Source of the DNA: CAG-177 sp003514385
GTDB taxonomy: Bacteria; Bacillota; Clostridia; Oscillospirales; Acutalibacteraceae
Direction of reading: 5' to 3'
Length of the DNA: 64,000 nucleotides
NCBI GenBank assembly: GCA_051920445.1
Contig: JBPPLN010000003.1
Location: 62,001 to 126,000 of the forward strand
The stretch's first letter is position 1. Every line of letters starts with the position of its first letter. Both the position numbers and the translations under genes were made by a program. Below the pieces are notes generated by a model. It saw only the letters and a list, made by a program, of their open reading frames with translations. It was not told where the DNA came from and ran no database searches. Below are positions 40,891-49,532 of the stretch, in pieces.

Positions 40891-42351
40891 ATGAGACTTT
40901 CCGAATTGTTCCGGGAAGTTGAATTTGACGGAAGTATAAAAAACGATGCGGATATAAATTTTGTCACCGATGACAGCAGACTCGTCCGACCCGGCTCGCT
41001 GTTCGTGTGCATACGCCACAGGAGCTTTGACGGTCATACGGCGGCTTTAGATGCGCTCGCCTCGGGCGCGGCGGCTGTTGTGACTCAGGATAGACTGGGG
41101 CTCGAAAACGAGCTCAATGTTGCCGATTCCCGCGCCGCATATGCGCGCCTTTGCGCGGCTCTCTGCGGTCATCCGGAGCGCAGAAGCAGAATGATAGGCG
41201 TCACCGGCACAAACGGCAAGACGACGGTGACCACGCTTATCAGAAATATCCTTTCCGATTCGGGGGCGAAAACACTGCTCACCGGAACGGTCTGCAACCG
41301 CCTCGGGGATGAAAATCTGCCGAGCGGGCTGACTACGCCGAAGCCGCCGGAGCTTTATTCGCTGCTCTCGCGCGCCGTTTCGCAGGGGTGCAAAGCCTGC
41401 GTCATGGAGGCTTCGTCTCAGGCGCTCGCGCAGGGGAGACTCGAGGGTATAGACTTCGACGCGGCGGTGTTCACAAATATCACGCGCGACCACTTGGACT
41501 ATCACGGCACATTTGAAAATTATCTTTCCGCGAAGAAAAAGCTTTTTGAACATTCTGCTCTATCAATAGTCAATCTCGACGATCCGCGCGCCGGCGAGAT
41601 AATCGCCGCGGCAAAGGGAAAAGTAATCACATTCTCAACCGTGCTCGACTGCGCCGACTATACGGCGAAAAATATCTCGCTTCTTTCGGACTGTGTCCAT
41701 TTCGAGCTTGTCTCGAAAGGGCACATAGAACATATAGAATTCGCGTCCCCCGGACTTTTCAGCGTCTCGAACGCCATGGCGGCGGTTTCCTGCGCGATAA
41801 ATCTCGGCATCGAGCCGAAAGATGCCGCGCAGTCGCTCGCAAAGTCAAAAAGCGTCTGCGGGCGGCTCGAACGCGTTGAGTGTTCAGCACCGTACAGCGT
41901 CATTATCGACTACGCCCACACGCCCGACGGGCTTGAACAGGTGCTGCGGGCTCTGCGCCCGTCCTGCCGCGGGAAACTAATAGTCCTTTTCGGCTGCGGC
42001 GGGGACAGGGACAGAAGCAAGCGCCCACTGATGGGCGCCGCCGCGTGCAAATATGCGGATAAAATTATCGTCACGAGCGACAATCCGCGCTCGGAGGATC
42101 CGATGAAAATAATCGGCGATATTCTAAAAGGCACGGACAAAAAACGCCGTGATCTTTTCGTTGAACCGGACAGACGCAAGGCGATAGCGCTCGCGCTTAA
42201 AACAGCCGAACCCGGCGACACAGTCCTGCTCGCGGGCAAGGGACACGAAAAATATCAGCTTATCGGCGGCGAAAAATTGCCGCTTGACGAACGGGAGACC
42301 GTAAGAGAAATTCTCGGGCTTCCGCACGATACAGGGAGGAAAAAACAATGA
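40891..42351 (+). CDS. murE: UDP-MurNAc-Ala-Glu-meso-diaminopimelate ligase
   Basis: Adds the third residue to the peptidoglycan stem peptide. The 486-aa protein is full length with the ATP-binding GVTGTNGKTT near residues 103-112 and the acyl-phosphate site TTPKPPELYSL near 150. DNPR in TSDNPRSEDP near 396 is the motif that selects meso-diaminopimelate rather than lysine, so this organism has DAP-type peptidoglycan. It overlaps mraY by 4 bp (ATGA). murF, its usual partner, is absent from this cluster. Confidence 0.95.
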   Translation: MRLSELFREVEFDGSIKNDADINFVTDDSRLVRPGSLFVCIRHRSFDGHTAALDALASGAAAVVTQDRLGLENELNVADSRAAYARLCAALCGHPERRSRMIGVTGTNGKTTVTTLIRNILSDSGAKTLLTGTVCNRLGDENLPSGLTTPKPPELYSLLSRAVSQGCKACVMEASSQALAQGRLEGIDFDAAVFTNITRDHLDYHGTFENYLSAKKKLFEHSALSIVNLDDPRAGEIIAAAKGKVITFSTVLDCADYTAKNISLLSDCVHFELVSKGHIEHIEFASPGLFSVSNAMAAVSCAINLGIEPKDAAQSLAKSKSVCGRLERVECSAPYSVIIDYAHTPDGLEQVLRALRPSCRGKLIVLFGCGGDRDRSKRPLMGAAACKYADKIIVTSDNPRSEDPMKIIGDILKGTDKKRRDLFVEPDRRKAIALALKTAEPGDTVLLAGKGHEKYQLIGGEKLPLDERETVREILGLPHDTGRKKQ

Positions 42352-43391
42352 ACACTATCGCAGCATTGATAATGGGCGCGGCGGCCGCGGCGCTCGTCAC
42401 CGCGTTGCTCGGGCTTGCCATAATTCCGTGGCTGAGAAAGCTCCATTTCGGGCAGACTATTCTTGACATCGGCCCGAAGTGGCACGAGAAAAAACAGGGC
42501 ACGCCGACCATGGGCGGACTCATGTTTATATTCGGCACGATAGCCGCGGTTGCGGTGACTGTTATTACCGACAAGCTCCTCGGCGGCGATATCGTTGCCA
42601 GCAGCGCAACCGGCGCGCCGACAACGGAGCTTTATACGAAGTTCTACAGCGGTATTATCTTTGCTCTTTGCGTGGCGCTCATCGGCTTTGCCGATGATTA
42701 TATAAAGGTCGTCAAAAAGCGCAACCTCGGTCTGACCGAGAAGCAGAAGACAATACTTCAGGCGCTTGTTATAATCGCTTATCTCGTCTCGCTCTATATG
42801 AGCATGGGCAACAAGCCATATATGTTCATTCCGTTCGCCGGCAATGTTCAGATGGGCATATTCTTCTGGATTTTCGGCTTTGTCGTTATCTATGCCGCGA
42901 TAAACGCGGTCAACTTCACCGACGGCATCGACGGACTCTGCTCGAGCGTTACGATAACATTCGGCCTCTCGATGTGCATTATCGCTTATATGCATAAATT
43001 TTTCGGCGTTTCGCTCATGGCGAGCGTACTTATCGGCGGATGTATCGGATTCCTCATCTGGAATCACAACCCCGCAAAGGTGTTCATGGGCGACACAGGC
43101 TCAATGTTCCTCGGCGGCATGGTCGTTGCTATCGCGTATGCGCTCAACTGCCCGCTTATTCTGCTACTGACGGGTATAATATATGTTATAGAGGGCGCGT
43201 CCGACGTGCTCCAGATCGGCTATTTCAAGATAACTCACGGCAAGCGCATCTTCAAGATGGCTCCCATTCATCATCATTTCGAGATGAGCGGCTGGAGCGA
43301 GAAGAAGATAGTCGCAGTGTTTTCGATAGTCAACGCCATCGGCGGAGCCGCGGCGATTGCGCTGATGTATTTCGGCGGCTACGCACTTTAA
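42348..43391 (+). CDS. mraY: Phospho-N-acetylmuramoyl-pentapeptide transferase
   Basis: Makes lipid I by transferring MurNAc-pentapeptide phosphate to undecaprenyl phosphate. The 347-aa integral membrane protein has about ten hydrophobic segments. KKQGTPTMGGLMF near residue 47 and NFTDGIDGLCSS near 190 are the UDP-sugar and metal-binding motifs, and APIHHHFEMSGWSE near 305 is the conserved HHH loop. It overlaps the murE stop, so the two are translationally coupled. Confidence 0.96.
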   Translation: MNTIAALIMGAAAAALVTALLGLAIIPWLRKLHFGQTILDIGPKWHEKKQGTPTMGGLMFIFGTIAAVAVTVITDKLLGGDIVASSATGAPTTELYTKFYSGIIFALCVALIGFADDYIKVVKKRNLGLTEKQKTILQALVIIAYLVSLYMSMGNKPYMFIPFAGNVQMGIFFWIFGFVVIYAAINAVNFTDGIDGLCSSVTITFGLSMCIIAYMHKFFGVSLMASVLIGGCIGFLIWNHNPAKVFMGDTGSMFLGGMVVAIAYALNCPLILLLTGIIYVIEGASDVLQIGYFKITHGKRIFKMAPIHHHFEMSGWSEKKIVAVFSIVNAIGGAAAIALMYFGGYAL

Positions 43392-43421
43392 AAAATAAAC
43401 GCAGACGAAAGGGGGATCGGG

Positions 43422-44690
43422 ATGACGCAGTCAAAAGGAAAAACGAAGAATACAAAGCGCGAAAAAACGAAAATAGAGAGCGAGGAAATGTCGCCTGCAA
43501 AAAAGCTTTTTCGCCAGTATTACCCGTTCTATAAATATACCCCGAACGGAATAAAAAGGCTCGACAAGCGCGAAGTGCTGGCTTTCGGGAAGATAGACAC
43601 GAAGTTCTTCCTGCTCGTCGTCATCCTGCTCATCATCGGACTGATAGCCCTGTTCTCGGCGAGCTATATCAACGCCATAAACAGGCATAAGGGCAATGCG
43701 TATTATTATATCGAGCGTCAGCTGATCTTCGCCGTAACAGGCGTTGTGCTGATGTTCTTGGTGTCGAGAATAAATTACAGGGTGCTCAAAGATTTATCGT
43801 TTTTTGCGATAACCGTCGCGTTCTTCTTTCTTGTTCTCGTGCTTATTTTCCACGGCGACGGCGATTTCAAACGCTGGCTCGTCATCGGCGGCAAGAACCT
43901 GTTTCAGCCGTCCGAATTTGCAAAGGTCGCGCTGATAATGTACTGCGCGTGGAGCATGGACAGACGCAAAAAAGCCATATGCTCCGACTGGAAGATGATG
44001 TTTCTCTATATGATAGTCGTCGGCGTTATGTGCGGACTTATCGCTCTCGAAAAACACGTCTCCGCGACTATACTCGTTGGTCTGCTCGGCATAGCAATGA
44101 CATATCTCGGCGGCATTGACCGCAAGTGGTATCCGCTCGTCATAGCCTGTATCGTCGGCGGCGCAGTGCTCATGGTCATTTTCAGAAATAAGATGCCCGC
44201 CTATGCGGCGGAGCGAATAATCGCATGGCTCGATAAGAGCTATGACCCCGGCGACGCCCGCTGGCAGACGAACAACTCCCTCTATGCTATCGGCTCGGGC
44301 GGACTGTTCGGCGTCGGACTCGGCAATTCGCGCCAGAAGCACATGTATGTTTCCGAGCCGCAGAACGACTTCATCTTCTCGATATTCTGCGAAGAGATGG
44401 GTCTTGTCGGCGCGCTGGTTGTTATCGTGCTGTTCGTGCTTCTTGTCAAGCGCGCTTTCGATATCGCCATGCGTACCAAAGACACATTCGCGTCCCTGCT
44501 CGTTATGGGCATCGCAGTTCAGGTCGGGCTTCAGGCGGCGCTCAATATCGCGGTCGTCACCGATCTCATTCCCAATACCGGAATCAGCCTTCCGTTCTTC
44601 AGCTACGGCGGCACATCACTGTGGATATTGCTCATAGAGATGGGCGTTGTGCTGAGCGTATCGCGAAGCGCAAAAATAGAGAAAATATAA
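43422..44690 (+). CDS. ftsW: Septal glycosyltransferase FtsW
   Basis: SEDS-family polymerase that makes septal glycan from lipid II with its cognate class B PBP. The 422-aa protein has a Lys-rich cytoplasmic N-terminus of about 60 residues (longer than usual), then ten or so membrane segments. RWLVIGGKNLFQPSEFAKVA near residue 150 contains the conserved periplasmic loop, and TGISLPFFSYGGTSLW near 385 is the SEDS signature. It precedes murG, the standard order in this cluster. Confidence 0.93.
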   Translation: MTQSKGKTKNTKREKTKIESEEMSPAKKLFRQYYPFYKYTPNGIKRLDKREVLAFGKIDTKFFLLVVILLIIGLIALFSASYINAINRHKGNAYYYIERQLIFAVTGVVLMFLVSRINYRVLKDLSFFAITVAFFFLVLVLIFHGDGDFKRWLVIGGKNLFQPSEFAKVALIMYCAWSMDRRKKAICSDWKMMFLYMIVVGVMCGLIALEKHVSATILVGLLGIAMTYLGGIDRKWYPLVIACIVGGAVLMVIFRNKMPAYAAERIIAWLDKSYDPGDARWQTNNSLYAIGSGGLFGVGLGNSRQKHMYVSEPQNDFIFSIFCEEMGLVGALVVIVLFVLLVKRAFDIAMRTKDTFASLLVMGIAVQVGLQAALNIAVVTDLIPNTGISLPFFSYGGTSLWILLIEMGVVLSVSRSAKIEKI

Positions 44691-44709
44691 AAACAACGGA
44701 GGAGTCAAT

Positions 44710-45837
44710 ATGCTCAAAGCAAAAAGAATTCTTATCGCCGCAGGCGGCACAGGCGGCCATATCAACCCGGCTCTTTCTGTTGCCGGATATATCCGTTCGC
44801 AGGATCCGACTGCCGAGATACTCTTCGTCGGCACTGCCGATAAAATGGAGGCGAAGCTTGTCCCCCAGGCGGGTTACCCGATAAAGATGATAGATATCAG
44901 CGGTTTCCGCCGCGACCTGAGCCCGGCGGGTATCGTTCATAACATAAAGACGGTTTCAAAGATGTTCAAATCGTCCTCGCAGGCGAAAAAGATAATCGAG
45001 GATTTTAAGCCCGAGCTTGCGATAGGCTTCGGCGGCTATGTCAGCGGGCCCGTTATCAGAATGGCGGCGAAGCTCGGCGTGCCGACCGCTATCCACGAGC
45101 AGAACGCCTATCCCGGCGTGACGAACAAGACGCTCGCAAAGCAGGTCGATGCTGTTATGCTCACGAGCATGGCGGCGGAAAAATACCTCGAGCCGAAGAA
45201 CCCCTGCGTGCTGACGGGACTCCCAGTGCGCGCCGAGTTCTTCACCGCAGATAAAGAACACAGCCGCCTTGAACTTGGCGTTGACAGCCGCCCGCTCATT
45301 CTCTCCTCCGGCGGAAGTCTCGGCGCGGAGCCGATAAACAAGGCTATGGTCGAGCTGATAGCGGCGCGCGCTCCCAAGGGTGACTGCTGCTTCATCCACG
45401 CCACCGGACACAGCGGCACATGGGTCGCGGACGAGCTCAAAAAGCGCGGAGTCGACCCGGACAAATTCGAGAATGTTACAATAAGAGAATACATAGACGA
45501 TATGTCCCGCTGCATGGCGGCGTGTGACCTGTTCATCAACCGCGCCGGCGCATCGACTCTCTCGGAGATAGAGGCTCTCGGCAAGCCGTCGATACTCATT
45601 CCTTCGCCGTATGTTGCGGAGAATCATCAGTATCACAACGCGATGACTCTCGTTGAAAAGAACGCGGCGGTGGTTATCGAAGAGAAAGACCTGACGGGCG
45701 AAAAGCTGACCGAAGAGGTCGAGAAGCTTCTCGCGGACCGCGCAGGGCTCGATAAAATGGGCGAAAACGCCCGCGCGATGTGCGTCAGCGACGCGGCGCA
45801 GCGCATATACGACTGCCTGTGCAAGGTGGTCGGGTAA
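44710..45837 (+). CDS. murG: UDP-N-acetylglucosamine transferase to lipid II
   Basis: Adds GlcNAc to lipid I to give lipid II. The 375-aa protein begins with the acceptor-binding GGTGGHINPAL near residues 11-21. FGGYVSGPVI near 107, HEQNAYPGVTNK near 127 and the UDP-GlcNAc site ILSSGGSLGAEPIN near 197 follow; DLFINRAGASTLSEI near 276 is also conserved. The ribosome binding site is GGAGGAGTCAAT. Nothing unusual. Confidence 0.95.
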   Translation: MLKAKRILIAAGGTGGHINPALSVAGYIRSQDPTAEILFVGTADKMEAKLVPQAGYPIKMIDISGFRRDLSPAGIVHNIKTVSKMFKSSSQAKKIIEDFKPELAIGFGGYVSGPVIRMAAKLGVPTAIHEQNAYPGVTNKTLAKQVDAVMLTSMAAEKYLEPKNPCVLTGLPVRAEFFTADKEHSRLELGVDSRPLILSSGGSLGAEPINKAMVELIAARAPKGDCCFIHATGHSGTWVADELKKRGVDPDKFENVTIREYIDDMSRCMAACDLFINRAGASTLSEIEALGKPSILIPSPYVAENHQYHNAMTLVEKNAAVVIEEKDLTGEKLTEEVEKLLADRAGLDKMGENARAMCVSDAAQRIYDCLCKVVG

Positions 45838-45901
45838 CAGAACAAATCATTTTCGCATATGATGGCACGCAGTTACTAATTGAGTTGCGCGGGGTGCGAA
45901 A

Positions 45902-47158
45902 ATGGAAACGGTGAGGATCACAGGGAAAAACAGACTCTCGGGCGAGGTGCGCCTCCAGGGCGCAAAAAACAGCGCACTGCCTATCTTGGCGGCTGTGGCG
46001 AGCGTTGACGGCGTGAGCGTTATTCATAACTGCCCGCGCCTTTCCGATGTTGACGCCGCGATAAAAATTCTGCGCTTTATCGGCTGCAAAGTCGAACGCG
46101 AGGGCGACACGGTCACAGTAGATGCGACAGATGTCAGCCGCTGTGACGTGCCGCGCGAGCTCATGTGCGAGATGCGCTCGTCCGTTATATTTTTGTCGCC
46201 CCTGCTCGCAAGGCTCGGTATGGCGGAGATATCCGCGCCCGGCGGCTGCGAGATAGGACTGCGTCCGATTGACCTTCACCTGTCCTCCCTGCGCCTTATG
46301 GGCGCACAAATCGAGACCGAGGGCGGCGTGCTCTCTTGCAGATGTCCAGACGGTCTCCATGGAGAAAAGATAACTCTCTCGTTCCCTAGCGTGGGCGCGA
46401 CTGAAAATATACTTATTGCCGCGGCGTCAGCCGAGGGCGAAACGGTTATACTCAATGCTGCGCGCGAGCCGGAGATAGCCGATCTTGCGGATTTTCTCTG
46501 CTCCTGCGGCGCGCATATATCCGGCGCCGACAGCGGCGAGATAAAGGTCTGCGGCGTGAAAAAGCTCCATTCTGCCGAGCATACGGTCATTCCCGATAGA
46601 ATAATCGCCTCGACCTATATGGCTGCTGCGGCAGTGACCGGCGGTGACGTGCGCATTTTAGACACCCGCGCCGAACATATAACTCCGGTAATCCCCGTGT
46701 TTGAGCAGGCAGGGTGCAAAGTTGACTGCGGCGAAAACAGCGTGCATATTTTGGCTCCCGTTCGTCTGCGCAGTGTTCAGACCGTGCGGACGATGCCGTA
46801 TCCGGGTTTCCCGACCGATTCCCAGGCGGCGGTCATGGCTATGCTCAGCGTGGCGCACGGCACGAGCGTTATGATAGAGAATATTTTTGAAAACAGATAT
46901 CGCCATGTGCGCGAGCTCTGCCGCCTCGGCGCGGATATAATGACCGAGGGCAAGGTTGCGGTGATAAAGGGCGTCGAGACGCTTACGGGTGCATGTGTGT
47001 GCGCCGCCGATTTGAGAGCGGGTACGGCGCTTGCCGTTGCGGGGCTTGCGGCGCAGGGCAGCACGACGATAGAAAATGTCTGTCTCATTGACAGAGGCTG
47101 GCAGGATATGGAAGAAAAGCTTCGCTCACTTGGGGCGGAGATCGAAAGAGAAAGTTGA
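45902..47158 (+). CDS. murA: UDP-N-acetylglucosamine 1-carboxyvinyltransferase
   Basis: First committed step of peptidoglycan synthesis, and the target of fosfomycin. The 418-aa protein has KNSALPIL near residues 22-29 with the catalytic Lys, and SAPGGCEIGLRPIDLHL near 113 holding the Cys that fosfomycin modifies, so it should be fosfomycin-sensitive at that site. ESVG-type residues and the C-terminal YRHVRELCRLGAD near 327 are conserved. Having murA inside the division cluster, before divIB, is common in Clostridia. A 64-bp gap before it has no obvious promoter. Confidence 0.94.
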   Translation: METVRITGKNRLSGEVRLQGAKNSALPILAAVASVDGVSVIHNCPRLSDVDAAIKILRFIGCKVEREGDTVTVDATDVSRCDVPRELMCEMRSSVIFLSPLLARLGMAEISAPGGCEIGLRPIDLHLSSLRLMGAQIETEGGVLSCRCPDGLHGEKITLSFPSVGATENILIAAASAEGETVILNAAREPEIADLADFLCSCGAHISGADSGEIKVCGVKKLHSAEHTVIPDRIIASTYMAAAAVTGGDVRILDTRAEHITPVIPVFEQAGCKVDCGENSVHILAPVRLRSVQTVRTMPYPGFPTDSQAAVMAMLSVAHGTSVMIENIFENRYRHVRELCRLGADIMTEGKVAVIKGVETLTGACVCAADLRAGTALAVAGLAAQGSTTIENVCLIDRGWQDMEEKLRSLGAEIERES

Positions 47159-47173
47159 AAAGGGGTGTCCCGC

Positions 47174-48061
47174 ATGGAAAACAAAAAAGCACAGCCGCAG
47201 AAAAATAAGACTCCGAAAAAGAAAAGACTGAGCAAAAAGGCGAGACGCCGCCGTCGCGTGAGAATAGCGATAGTGACTCTGCCGATCGTTATTGTTGTGC
47301 TCGCGGCAGCTGCGCTCATCGGCAGTGCGGTGCTGTTCCGCGTGGAGGGCTTTTCTCTGAGCGGAGAAGGCAGATATGACGGGGACGAGATAGTCAGCGC
47401 GTCCGGGATAGATATCGGCGACTGCCTGATGTGGATAAATCTCAACAAAGCCGAAGACAGGATAACAAAGAAGCTGCCGTATATAGAAACGGTTACGATA
47501 AAGCGCAAGCTGCCGCACACGGTTTCTATAGAATATAAGCAGGCGAAGGTGTTCTACGGCGTCTGCGTCGACGGCACATGGGCGTTGACCGATACGAAAT
47601 ACAAAGTTATCGAACTGCTTGATTCCGAGCCCGAGAATGTGTCGCAGAAAATAAAGTTCCCGAAAGCCAAAACTTTTGAACCCGGGAGCGTTCTTGCATT
47701 CGATGTAAAGGACGGCGAGGAGTCTCCGCTTGATACATACAAAAATCTGATTGCTGAGGCTGAAAAGACCTCGCTTAAAGGCAAGATAACCGGCGCGGAT
47801 GTGAGCGATCCCACCGCATTGACGCTTACATATGATGGCAGAATAACGATAAATCTCGGTGCTTTTGCCGATATTTCGGACAAGCTCAAGCTCGCGGCAG
47901 GCGCCGTCGAAAATGAAGACAGAGTCGACTCGAGCGAGTATGGCACTCTTGACGCCTCCATAACTGACGAGGCGTATTTCAGACCCGGAACTAAGAAGAG
48001 CGAAACGACGTCTGAAGAACGGACAACGGCGGAGATATCGCCGGAACAGGCGGTCGAATAG
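47174..48061 (+). CDS. divIB: Cell-division protein FtsQ/DivIB
   Basis: Bitopic divisome protein. 295 aa with a very basic cytoplasmic N-terminus (KKKRLSKKARRRRRVRIA), one membrane segment (TLPIVIVVLAAAALIGSAVL) near residues 40-60, then a POTRA domain (VEGFSLSGEGRYDGDEIVS) and the FtsQ beta domain. The C-terminal 40 residues are Ser/Thr/Glu-rich and probably disordered. The ATG with AAAGGGGTG 8 bp upstream is preferred to a GTG three codons earlier. Assignment rests on layout and position before ftsZ. Confidence 0.87.
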   Translation: MENKKAQPQKNKTPKKKRLSKKARRRRRVRIAIVTLPIVIVVLAAAALIGSAVLFRVEGFSLSGEGRYDGDEIVSASGIDIGDCLMWINLNKAEDRITKKLPYIETVTIKRKLPHTVSIEYKQAKVFYGVCVDGTWALTDTKYKVIELLDSEPENVSQKIKFPKAKTFEPGSVLAFDVKDGEESPLDTYKNLIAEAEKTSLKGKITGADVSDPTALTLTYDGRITINLGAFADISDKLKLAAGAVENEDRVDSSEYGTLDASITDEAYFRPGTKKSETTSEERTTAEISPEQAVE

Positions 48062-48169
48062 GACGGCAAATTTGTTTTGATTTTTTGCTTGTCTTTTCAT
48101 TGAATATATGCTAAAATTAATCTATCTGAAAACTAACCGTTTTTTACATATCAGTTTGGGGGTTACAAA

Positions 48170-49348
48170 ATGGCGTTTGAACTCGACAATGACTGCGAGA
48201 TAACCACGCAGATAAAAGTTATAGGCGTCGGCGGCGGCGGCGGAAATGCCGTCAACCGCATGGTCGACAGCGGCGTGCTCGGCGCAGAGTTTATTGCTGT
48301 CAATACGGACAAGCAGATACTTACTCATTCCCGCGCAACGCACAAGATCCAGATCGGCGAAAAGCTGACAAAGGGTCAGGGCGCAGGCGGCAGACCTGAA
48401 ATAGGCGAGAAATCGGCTGAAGAGAGCCGCGATGTTATCTCCGACGCGCTCAAGGGCACGGATATGATATTCATCACTGCCGGAATGGGCGGCGGAACGG
48501 GCACAGGCGCCGCTCCCGTAATTGCAAGAATCGCCAAGGATATGGGCATACTCACCGTCGGTGTTGTCACCCGTCCTTTCAAGTTTGAGGGCAGAAAGAA
48601 GCAGCTTCAGGCTCAAAAGGGTATAGAAAACCTTGCCGAGAATGTGGACAGCCTTATTGTCATACCCAACGAACAGCTCAAGGCGATGAACAACGGACAG
48701 AAGATGTCATTTGCCGAGGCTTTTGAGATGGCGGATGAGGTCCTGCTCCACGGCGTCAAGAGTATCTCCGAGCTTATAAAAGTCCCCGGCTTCGTCAACC
48801 TCGACTTCGCCGATGTCACTTCGATAATGAAGGACGCAGGCTATGCTCACATGGGCTTTGCCAAGGCCTCCGGCAAGGACAAGGCTACAGAGGCGGCAAA
48901 GGGCTCCATTTCCAGCCCGCTGCTTGAGACTTCGATCGCGGGTGCAAAGGGCGTTATTATCAGCTTCACCGCTGCTCCCGATGTTGACCTTGAGGATATC
49001 GAGGGCGCAGCCGAGCTCATCACCGAGCAGGCTCATCCCGATGCGGATATCACATGGGGCATCGCGTTCGACGAGAACATGGATGACGAGATGATGATAA
49101 CCGTTATCGCAACCGGCTTTGAAGATAAGCCGAAGTCGGCGATGTATCCCACAGAGCAGCCCAAGGCGGAGGCTCCCGCAGCTCCGGCGGCGCAGACCGA
49201 GTATGTTCAGACGAGCATCACTCAGCCCGTGAAGCCCGAAGCTCCTGAAGAGCCGAAGAAGGAAGAAGCTCCTTATATCGCCAAGAGACCTGCTGAGATA
49301 AATCCCGATGACGAGTTCAGCATCATTCTTGACAGCTTCAACAGATAA
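48170..49348 (+). CDS. ftsZ: Cell-division GTPase FtsZ
   Basis: Tubulin homologue that forms the Z ring. The 392-aa protein has VGGGGGNAVNRM near residues 21-32, the tubulin signature GGGTGTGAAP near 107-116, and NVDSLIVIPNEQLK near 160. An acidic Ala/Pro-rich linker follows to about 375. The C-terminal peptide is DDEFSIILDSFNR rather than the usual DIPxFL-type tail, a variant that may change binding to FtsA or SepF. A -10-like TAAAAT at about 48111 suggests its own promoter. The terminator after it closes the cluster. Confidence 0.97.
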   Translation: MAFELDNDCEITTQIKVIGVGGGGGNAVNRMVDSGVLGAEFIAVNTDKQILTHSRATHKIQIGEKLTKGQGAGGRPEIGEKSAEESRDVISDALKGTDMIFITAGMGGGTGTGAAPVIARIAKDMGILTVGVVTRPFKFEGRKKQLQAQKGIENLAENVDSLIVIPNEQLKAMNNGQKMSFAEAFEMADEVLLHGVKSISELIKVPGFVNLDFADVTSIMKDAGYAHMGFAKASGKDKATEAAKGSISSPLLETSIAGAKGVIISFTAAPDVDLEDIEGAAELITEQAHPDADITWGIAFDENMDDEMMITVIATGFEDKPKSAMYPTEQPKAEAPAAPAAQTEYVQTSITQPVKPEAPEEPKKEEAPYIAKRPAEINPDDEFSIILDSFNR

Positions 49349-49357
49349 AAAATAAAA

Positions 49358-49389
49358 CGGCACCGCTGAGCTTTTCGGCGGTGCTTTTT
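49358..49389 (+). terminator. Terminator of ftsZ
   Basis: GGCACCGC, loop of 11, GCGGTGCTTTTTG. Confidence 0.85.
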
Positions 49390-49400
49390 GTTGAATAATA

Positions 49401-49430
49401 TTGACGGTTATATGTATTCGGTGTTATACT
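49401..49430 (+). promoter_or_regulatory. Promoter in the ftsZ-dus gap
   Basis: TTGACG (49401-49406), an 18-bp spacer and TATACT (49425-49430). There is no gene downstream on the plus strand. Confidence 0.7.
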
Positions 49431-49436
49431 AACTGC

Positions 49437-49532
49437 GTTCCGTGCAATCGGCGCGGAAGGGTATATAGGAGATATGGTTTGGGGAACCGCCGGAGAGCTT
49501 CTTGCTTTCCGGCGGTTTCCCGTTTCTTTATT
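49437..49532 (+). ncRNA. Candidate small RNA, about 95 nt
   Basis: The promoter at 49401 would start a transcript near 49437. It holds a stem TTCCGTGC/GCGCGGAA (49439-49460 region) and ends in a strong stem GGGGAACCGCCGG (49481-49493)/CCGGCGGTTTCCC (49509-49521) with the tail GTTTCTTTATT. It overlaps the end of dus by a few bases in antisense, so it could also regulate dus. A frame starting at 49474 after AGGAG runs through the hairpin into dus antisense and is not credible as a protein. No known RNA family is recognised. Confidence 0.55.
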
